A stretch of 64,000 bases of DNA from Agrypnia vestita. Lineage: Eukaryota > Arthropoda > Insecta > Trichoptera > Phryganeidae. Positions 57,750-64,000 of the stretch are shown here, piece by piece (the stretch's first letter is position 1; each line of letters opens with the position of its first letter). A model generated the notes under the pieces. The model did no database searches. It worked only from the letters and a program-made list of their open reading frames with translations, and was not told the DNA's origin. Both the position numbers and the translations under genes were made by a program. The stretch lies in the NCBI GenBank assembly GCA_016648135.1, contig JADDOH010000485.1, positions 62,001 through 126,000 of the forward strand. Reading direction: 5' to 3'.

Positions 57750-58605
57750 TTGAAGTGTCCCACAAAATTGTACGGCGATGAGTTGGAGAACAATAATTTC
57801 GTTTCCCCACATTTATGTCAGTTGACAGATATAACGTTATATATAATATTTGAAAAAAATATAAAAAAACAAACTATGCATTATATTGTAATTAATAAAA
57901 TACTGAGTACGAATCAATTTGGCTTTAGAGAAAAATTACAAACAATGACGCCATTGCCAAAATATCTTCAACAATATATAATGCTTTAGATTAATAAAAC
58001 AAATGCTTGGGTATTTTCATTGACTTGCGTTGAACTGAACTGAACTGACTTGACCTGAATTTGAATAACATTGGCGTAGTTGGAAAAGTTAGATGCTGAC
58101 TGCAAAGCTATCTAACTCAAAGAAGTCGACATCTCAAACTACAACATTCAATAAGCGAACCTGGAATTTTGGAATTCGGAATTCCACAGGGAAATGTCAT
58201 CGGGCCTATCTTATTCTTAATTTATATAAATCAAATGTTTAAATTATTACTTCGTGGTGAAATTATACCCCTTGCTGATGATACTGTAATAATTCTTGAA
58301 AATAAAACATGGAATGGAATTCAGCTAATCATGACATAAAGGTCATCAAAGAATGGTTCGATGACAATCTCCTGTTAATTAATTTGGAAAAACATTTTTC
58401 ATTCCTTTCACACTCTAAGAAGAAGTATCCTAAAATCTCAATATAACGAGTCATTGTAAAAAATGTAAAAATAATGTAACATGCAACACTAAGTGTACTT
58501 TCATAATCATAAGTCTAATATAAAATATTTAGGAATAAAAATTGACAATCATGTCAACTGATAAGGCCATGTCAATCTGATCGTGGAACGATTGAGAAAA
58601 TTGAT
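57750..58605 (+). pseudogene. LINE reverse transcriptase, 5' part, interrupted
   Basis: KKQTMHYIVINKILSTNQFG and then FREK (57868-57945) is RT block 2. Further on, GILEFGIPQGNVIGPILFLI is followed by PLADDTVIILE (58255-58295), where the usual FADD is LADD. Then KYLGIKIDNHVN (58523-58560) and LIVERLRKLMYVF lead up to 58605. Stops and frame changes are frequent. It resembles Jockey/CR1-type LINEs. It resumes after 59165. Confidence 0.7.
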
Positions 58606-59170
58606 GTATGTTTTTACTCCCTTTATATATTAACTCGTGGCGTCTGCTTGCTTGCTTGCTTGCCGGCTTGCCGTCAAAAAAAACTTTGAATCTATTTTTG
58701 ACCCTTTTCCCGTGATCCAATCGAGCTGAAACTTGGCAAGTAGACTCGTGGCGACGTTCAAGGAGATCTATCAAATGTTTGTTAAAAAAAATTAATAATT
58801 ATAGTATAATTTCGGATTTTTAAAAATTTTATTGGTTTTTTCAAATTGGAATCATTATAAAAGTTTGATTAGCAACGGCGCGGCGGCCCGATATCGTCGC
58901 GGAATTTTTTCTAAATTTGAGTTACTCCATCGGTATATGTAACAGGTAATTCACTACGAATGTCGAAAATCTAAATTGACTGACAAATGTTTTTAGAATT
59001 TAATCTTCAAAGCATGAAGTGTCTTATCAAAGCTCAAAACATCTGACATTTTAGAAATATATTAAATTACTGTAAGTTTAGTGTTACGTTATGTTTTAAT
59101 TCGTCTTTAATTGTTATTATATTTTACAAAGAAAGGGAGTATAATAAAAACTTCGTTTTTATGGGTTACT
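58606..59170 (+). mobile_element. Repeat family E copy 3, inserted in a LINE
   Basis: TTTTTACTCCCTTTATATA, TCGTGGCGTCTGCTTGCTTG, a GATCCAATCGAGCTGAAACT block, GCAACGGCGCGGCGGCCCG and the end AAAGGGAGTATAATAAAAAC. It has a short octamer tract compared with the 56.7-kb copy. The LINE protein continues on both sides, so this is a clear later insertion. Confidence 0.7.
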
Positions 59171-59310
59171 TCTTTTACAATCTACTCAATACATTAAACA
59201 AAAATACTATTAAAATGGTGTATTACGCGTTGGTGCAGTCCCTATTACATTATGGTATTATTATGTTCTTTTTTTCTTATGTGACGCTTATACACAGTTG
59301 TATTAAGGCA
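59171..59310 (+). pseudogene. LINE reverse transcriptase, continuation after insertion
   Basis: One frame reads LNTLNKNTIKMVYYALVQSL and LHYGIIMF. This is the normal continuation of the thumb region (Y-A-L-x-x-S-L-L-x-Y-G-I) that breaks off at 58605. Confidence 0.65.
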
Positions 59311-61039
59311 ATACTTTTCTACCAATAGGATTGCCTGAATTGAAAATACCGCTCGCCATTTGTATCACTTCAAAAATATTGATGTGACGGAATTGAATGA
59401 ACGTTAAATAAAAGTTTCCGGCAAAACATGACACAGTAAATTATTTTCTACAATACAATAACAACCTCGCGTATATGTACATAAAGATTTTTTATAGTAC
59501 CATAAACATGTCATGAATAGTGATGCGAATGTGCGAATAAACCCAGTTTAAAGCACGCCGAGCGAAGGGAATTGTAAAACAAACAAAACATTGCTAGAGG
59601 CAGGCCATGAACCATGGGGTGCGATTTAAGAAAGTTAGTGGAGAATAACTGGGAGATGCACGGTAGACCGATCTGCGTATGGAAACTGTTAGTCGATTTT
59701 TGTTTTAGTTTTTACCAACTATAAAATTTGCCGATAAATTATATTAATATAGAAATCATTAACAAAAGGTAAAATAATTTTTATTTATATAAAAAATTTA
59801 CTAACTTTGATACAAATCTAAAATCTGATTTTAATTTCTGCAGTGTATTAATAAGTTTGTTTAATTTGCATCAAAGCAAATAAATTTATAATATTTTATG
59901 TAAAATACTTTTAAGATATGTGAAAAACATTGAAAAAAATGCAAAATTTCACGTCGTTTATCGCATTAACTCTTGATATTTCATCCAAAGTATAAAGAAT
60001 ATTTTATATTCAAAATTAAATAAGGAAGACTCCTTCAAAATTTCGGCTACTAGCTGCGAGACACCCTATATATTTTATCACTAAATACTCTTACTAATAA
60101 TATTGCACGTATGTGGGATTTTTTCCATTATTTGGTTGATCTTTGATGTAAGTAATATGCAATATGTTGGAACTGTACACCAATGAATTTTTATGTCGTT
60201 AACTGTCCGTAAAGGTGAAAAATATTTTAATGCTTGAGATTTAATACTATGAGTAAATGTGTATGGATAAATATACTCTTTTTCTTCGCAAAAAGATACA
60301 ATATTTTAAATAAAATCGTGCGTTTTCCATTAATGCCCACCGAGACTATACGTTCGCCCATCTATTTTAGGCTCAATTTGATCCCACCTGTAAGGACTGG
60401 TTCTTGCTGGGTTTCGATCGGTGTGAGGAGCATATGAATGTTATATTAACGATGGAAAGTTTTCTGCGTTTCTATAAAAGTAGGCCAACTTCTTGGGAAA
60501 AACGATGGTTTTCGGGAAACTGTAATGCCATATTTAAATATTTTTTAAATAAAATAAAAAAATTCGTTGTTTATACAGTTAACTTTGTTACAAATTGATT
60601 TTTCTCAACATTTTTAGAAAATTTAGAAATCTTTAAAAACAAAAAATCTCACAAAAACTAAATCTGTAGGAAGTTCCAATGCTTTTCAAGAAACTCGCTT
60701 GCGAATAATTAACTATCCGTACACCCATGAAAAATCACGGGACATAATAACTTAAACATTTTGAAGATGACATGATTACAAATAACACTTTTTGATATAA
60801 AAATAATAATTATTTTTCTATGAAAAAGAACTTACATTCTTTTTATAAATAAATTAGAGGTATTTTTTTTATGATGAAGAAATTATTAATAAAGTTTTCA
60901 TTAAAAAAAAATACAAAGTTAACAGTGTACGGCGGCCTTCACAGTTCAGTGACGTTACATTGTGATGCGTTTCGCTACAGTGCTTGGGCCTCATGACCTG
61001 TTGCAGCGTTAGAAAAAAAAAAAAATTTTAAACCAAAAA
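59311..61039. other. Spacer, no gene called
   Basis: A/T-rich, with a mid-GC patch at 60320-60500 that holds two overlapping open frames (60234-60598) without recognisable domains. A GC-richer patch lies at 60920-61010. Confidence 0.35.
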
Positions 61040-61343
61040 TAAAAGTTCTTATCCTGTTTTATTTTAACTGCATATCACCATGGCTGGATAAATATGGTAT
61101 TGACCGTGATAATCCTCTACGTAATATTTATAGTGGTCTAAATGCCCTAGATGTAAATATTGTCACCTGTCGTGGCTGTAAATGTAAACATTGGAAATTA
61201 ATTAGCGATTTATTAATTGAAGGCGTCCCTTTAAAAAGGGTCTATATGCGAAACAAAATTTTACAGGAGATAGAAAAAACACTTTGTGAAATGAATAACC
61301 AGAATCACCGATTTTTTAATTTTCTTTATTTTTCATGTTATTA
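61030..61343 (+). pseudogene. Unassigned protein-like open segment without start codon
   Basis: A frame is open from about 61030 to the stop at 61341. It reads KYGIDRDNPLRNIYSGLNAL, TCRGCKCKHWKLISDLLIEG and MRNKILQEIEKTL. Composition is balanced and protein-like, unlike the chance frames around it. A C-x-x-C-x-C cluster is present. It has no ATG near the beginning, so it may be an exon or a relic. I do not recognise the family. Confidence 0.3.
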
Positions 61344-62261
61344 AGAAATCCCAGTGATACCTTGGAACTGTCGACATTCGTCATATTTGTTATTACCTGA
61401 TGAATATAGAGGAATATAAACTCTTTTTCCATGTTAGCTTTGTAACTTTTGAGTTAGAATTTCGGCAAGATCGAGTTGAAATCTTGGAAAATAATTACCA
61501 TACATGGTGCATACTGTTATATAGATAATTTTAAAACAATAAAATCACATTGCGACCTGATGTACGATATAGACTCTTTTTATATGGACGCCTTTCATCA
61601 ATGATTAATTAGTTATCTGATGTTCAAAGTCACTTAACATGAAGAAAATTTATCGCTATTCTTAAATCCACACTATTTTGAAAAACATCACTTCGTCTAT
61701 GTACACTTTATTATCGCTGGATAAAACATTTATCACTCATAGAATATTCAATTCTCGTAAATAGAAGTCGCCTAGTTTATTTCGCCACTCCGCTCGATTA
61801 CTTCGATTTATTTATACCTTTGATTTTCTTACGACTGGCCACCCAGGCCTCGCCTAGCGGCTCGCGGCCGTAAAACTGAATAGTCAAAACATGACATTGC
61901 CGGCAGCCCAGATCCGCGCAATTTATATCCAAATGTTGTTATTTACTTTCTAGATTATTCTAGTGCTTAGAATAAAGTTCTTATCGCTTCTAGGTCTCAG
62001 TGACTGCAATCAAAAATTATTTTTTTTGATATTGCTGCCTTTGTTTTTATATCCTTGTACATATGATATTCAATATTTAAGTTGCGGTTCAATTCTACAT
62101 GTACTTGAGTTAAAATCTATGTACATACAATATTAGACAAAAAAACTTCTTAGAATATTATTTTTTGTTCAACGGAGTTTATTGATTATATTAAAATATT
62201 TTAAATTTAATGGCATCCGCAAAAGAGCTGGTGCGATCAGACGCTACATATTTGTAGCATC
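61344..62261. other. Spacer with a family A half repeat
   Basis: TTTTTTGATATTGCTGCCTT at 62023-62042 matches MITE family A. The GC-richer part at 61840-61930 has no recognised content. Confidence 0.35.
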
Positions 62262-62352
62262 TGATCTGTTTAAAGCCTCGACAACCATACATGAGAAGGT
62301 GGATGAGTGTAGCCGAAGCAAAAGTGGTGTGCCAGGATGGATGCCTTTCCCT
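62262..62352 (+). pseudogene. LINE 3' end fragment, copy 3
   Basis: The frame reads PYMRRWMSVAEAKVVCQDG, matching the CMNVDEAKVVCQD segment found on the minus strand at about 9500-9560. Confidence 0.55.
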
Positions 62353-63689
62353 GGTTAGTTATAATTTTCAATTGATCAACACAACATTATTTTGACAGAG
62401 ATTAAATGTGACGTGAAAAATATTTTCTTAAATACTTGAAAACTAATATATCTATGAAAATTACCAATACCAAAAGATTGTCGATCATCTTGCCAAAAAA
62501 TTTGAAAAATTATTACTGAAATTATGTCACAGATATCGCGTAAAAAAAATGTGACCCTTTGATGAATTATACAGCTACGAATCCCATTATCTGTAAAAAA
62601 ATCTCTCAAAAACATTGCGAGTTCCATAAATATTTTATTTACTCTTCTGAAAACAAATTATCTAAAGATACGCACGGCCTCGATTCTGCGAAGGATCCAG
62701 GTAACTAAGAGAAATAAAGCAGAAGACGGAAATTCCTGTAATGAAGTTAAAACTTTGTGGATCTTCAAGAAAAATCAAAATACGGAATTCTTAATAACCT
62801 TAATTTAATATGCTGGGTCCAAATGCAAATCACGAACTGCTAAAGTACACATCATTGATTATTAATTAGTTATCTTATTTTCTTTCGACAGTTTTTTCCC
62901 GTTTTAAATAAAAAAATTATTATACTATAAATATTTGCTAAAAAAGAGAAAATATAAAACTATTAGGTTTACACAAAAAGGGCTGTATTTATACTGACTA
63001 ACTTCAGTTATTCCTTCATCGCCATCTTGATTAAACGTGTTTTTGTCTATTTTTTTGTTTTTTCCGAACATATTTCACGCATAAAACTATACAAACTCAT
63101 TTATAGTGGAGGGACTTTTACTCATATTTTACTAGGTAGATAGAAAATCAAACAACTTGATTGAACGCACTTTTACCAACTCGCTTCTCTTTTAACTTCG
63201 CGGTCTTAATTTTTAGTTATGCTGGATCCAAGATATATTCACCATTCACTATCTTTAAAATATTATTAAATCTAATATATATTAAAACTCAGTATTATAA
63301 TACTTAATTGTATTATTTTTATGGAGCAAAAAATCGATATAAATATGTATTTCTTTATATATAAAAAAATTAATGTATTTTGTGGTTTATAATTTTTATA
63401 AATTATAAAAAATAGTTTTAGCACCTAACTGCTTAAATATTTAAGCATGTAACATGATATAATAAAAATAGAACAGTAAGAGATGATTACTATTCAATAC
63501 CTCGGTAATTAAAAAAAAAGTTTTTAGCGTATACCTACTTTAATTACTTTGACTATGATTATTTCTAACGATTCCTTATCATCCTATGTGAAACCGGTTG
63601 GTTAGTTCTTAATTTAAACATTTCATTTTTTGCACATTCTTAAGTTATTGTTGCTATATTTTAATAGATAACATTTTAATTAATTAATC
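62353..63689. other. A+T-rich spacer
   Basis: I see no gene in this stretch. The minus-strand frame at 62376-62627 has no recognisable motif. Confidence 0.4.
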
Positions 63690-64000
63690 ATGAAGATATT
63701 TGCAAGATATTGGCAAACATCTTCATGATAGATTACGAAGAAAAATCACTGAAAGACGCTTCTCTCAAGCCTTCTAAATGGCTTAGATACGAAGATTTGT
63801 CATTTGACCGCATGGAAAGAAAACTCTCGACCAATTATTTAAACTATCTTAACGGTATCCACAAAGATATTCAATTCACAATGGAGATTGAAAATGCTTC
63901 AAAGTTAGCCTTTCTTGATGTACTTATTTGGAAAAAGAACGACGGTTAACTCGGACATACAGTATACAGAAAACCCACGCACACAAACAGATACCTTTAG
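63690..64000 (+). pseudogene. Penelope-like reverse transcriptase fragment, running off the window
   Basis: ANIFMIDYEEKSL is followed by KPSKWLRY and then EDLSF in place of the usual YVDD active-site region. NYLNGIHKDIQFTMEIE, LAFLDVLIWKK, a stop at 63947-63949, and LGHTVYRKPTHTNRYL follow. The order and motifs (ANxFM-x-x-xE ... LxFLD ... VYRKPTHT) are typical of Penelope-like RTs. The catalytic motif is broken and there is an in-frame stop, so the copy is dead. It may continue past the right edge. Confidence 0.8.

Overview
The window is A+T-rich eukaryotic DNA, gene-poor and full of transposon debris. It looks like an insect genome, most likely a moth or butterfly. The basis is the mix of elements: DD34D mariner, piggyBac-type DNA elements with TTAA duplications, non-autonomous Helitrons ending in CTAG, several LINE types, Penelope-like elements and tRNA-derived SINEs. 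No bacterial, plasmid or phage-like organisation is present, and species identity is inference.

Two intact protein-coding genes are supported, both on the + strand: 43590-44039 (149 aa) and 49844-50452 (202 aa). They are tandem paralogues encoding small secreted proteins. Each has a signal peptide, an Asp/Arg/Pro/Tyr-rich low-complexity region, a shared MTYDTGNG block and a basic C-terminal module with four cysteines (C-x10-C-x13/23-C-x10-C). The second gene carries four copies of a 12-residue repeat where the first has about one. Short matching blocks far upstream of each gene suggest an old segmental duplication of several kb, later broken up by different transposon insertions. The function is unknown.

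Layout. 0-12 kb: MITEs, decayed LINE pieces and a Penelope-like C-terminus with a hammerhead-like motif. 12-25 kb: a 70-bp tandem duplication, two mariner copies of one family (14950-16235 +, 23652-24941 -) and a piggyBac-like relic (17057-18906). 25-34 kb: a Helitron with internal tandem repeats, a GC-rich island, LINE tails, a local duplication and a relic of a DDE transposase. 34-40 kb: an unusual GCATGC-rich foldback element between inverted Penelope-like termini, a TA-flanked MITE, a second Helitron and more hammerhead-like motifs. 40-51 kb: the paralogue pair with MITEs, SINEs and a 56-bp near-perfect palindrome between them. 51-64 kb: a Helitron with dense heat-shock-element-like arrays, an RTE-type LINE relic, a nested Harbinger/LINE/MITE stack, unassigned open segments, and a Penelope reverse transcriptase with a broken active site at the right edge.

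The strongest leads are the secreted-protein gene pair, the HSE-studded Helitron, the GCATGC foldback element, and the set of seven Penelope-associated hammerhead-like motifs. All assignments come from reading the sequence; no database search was run.
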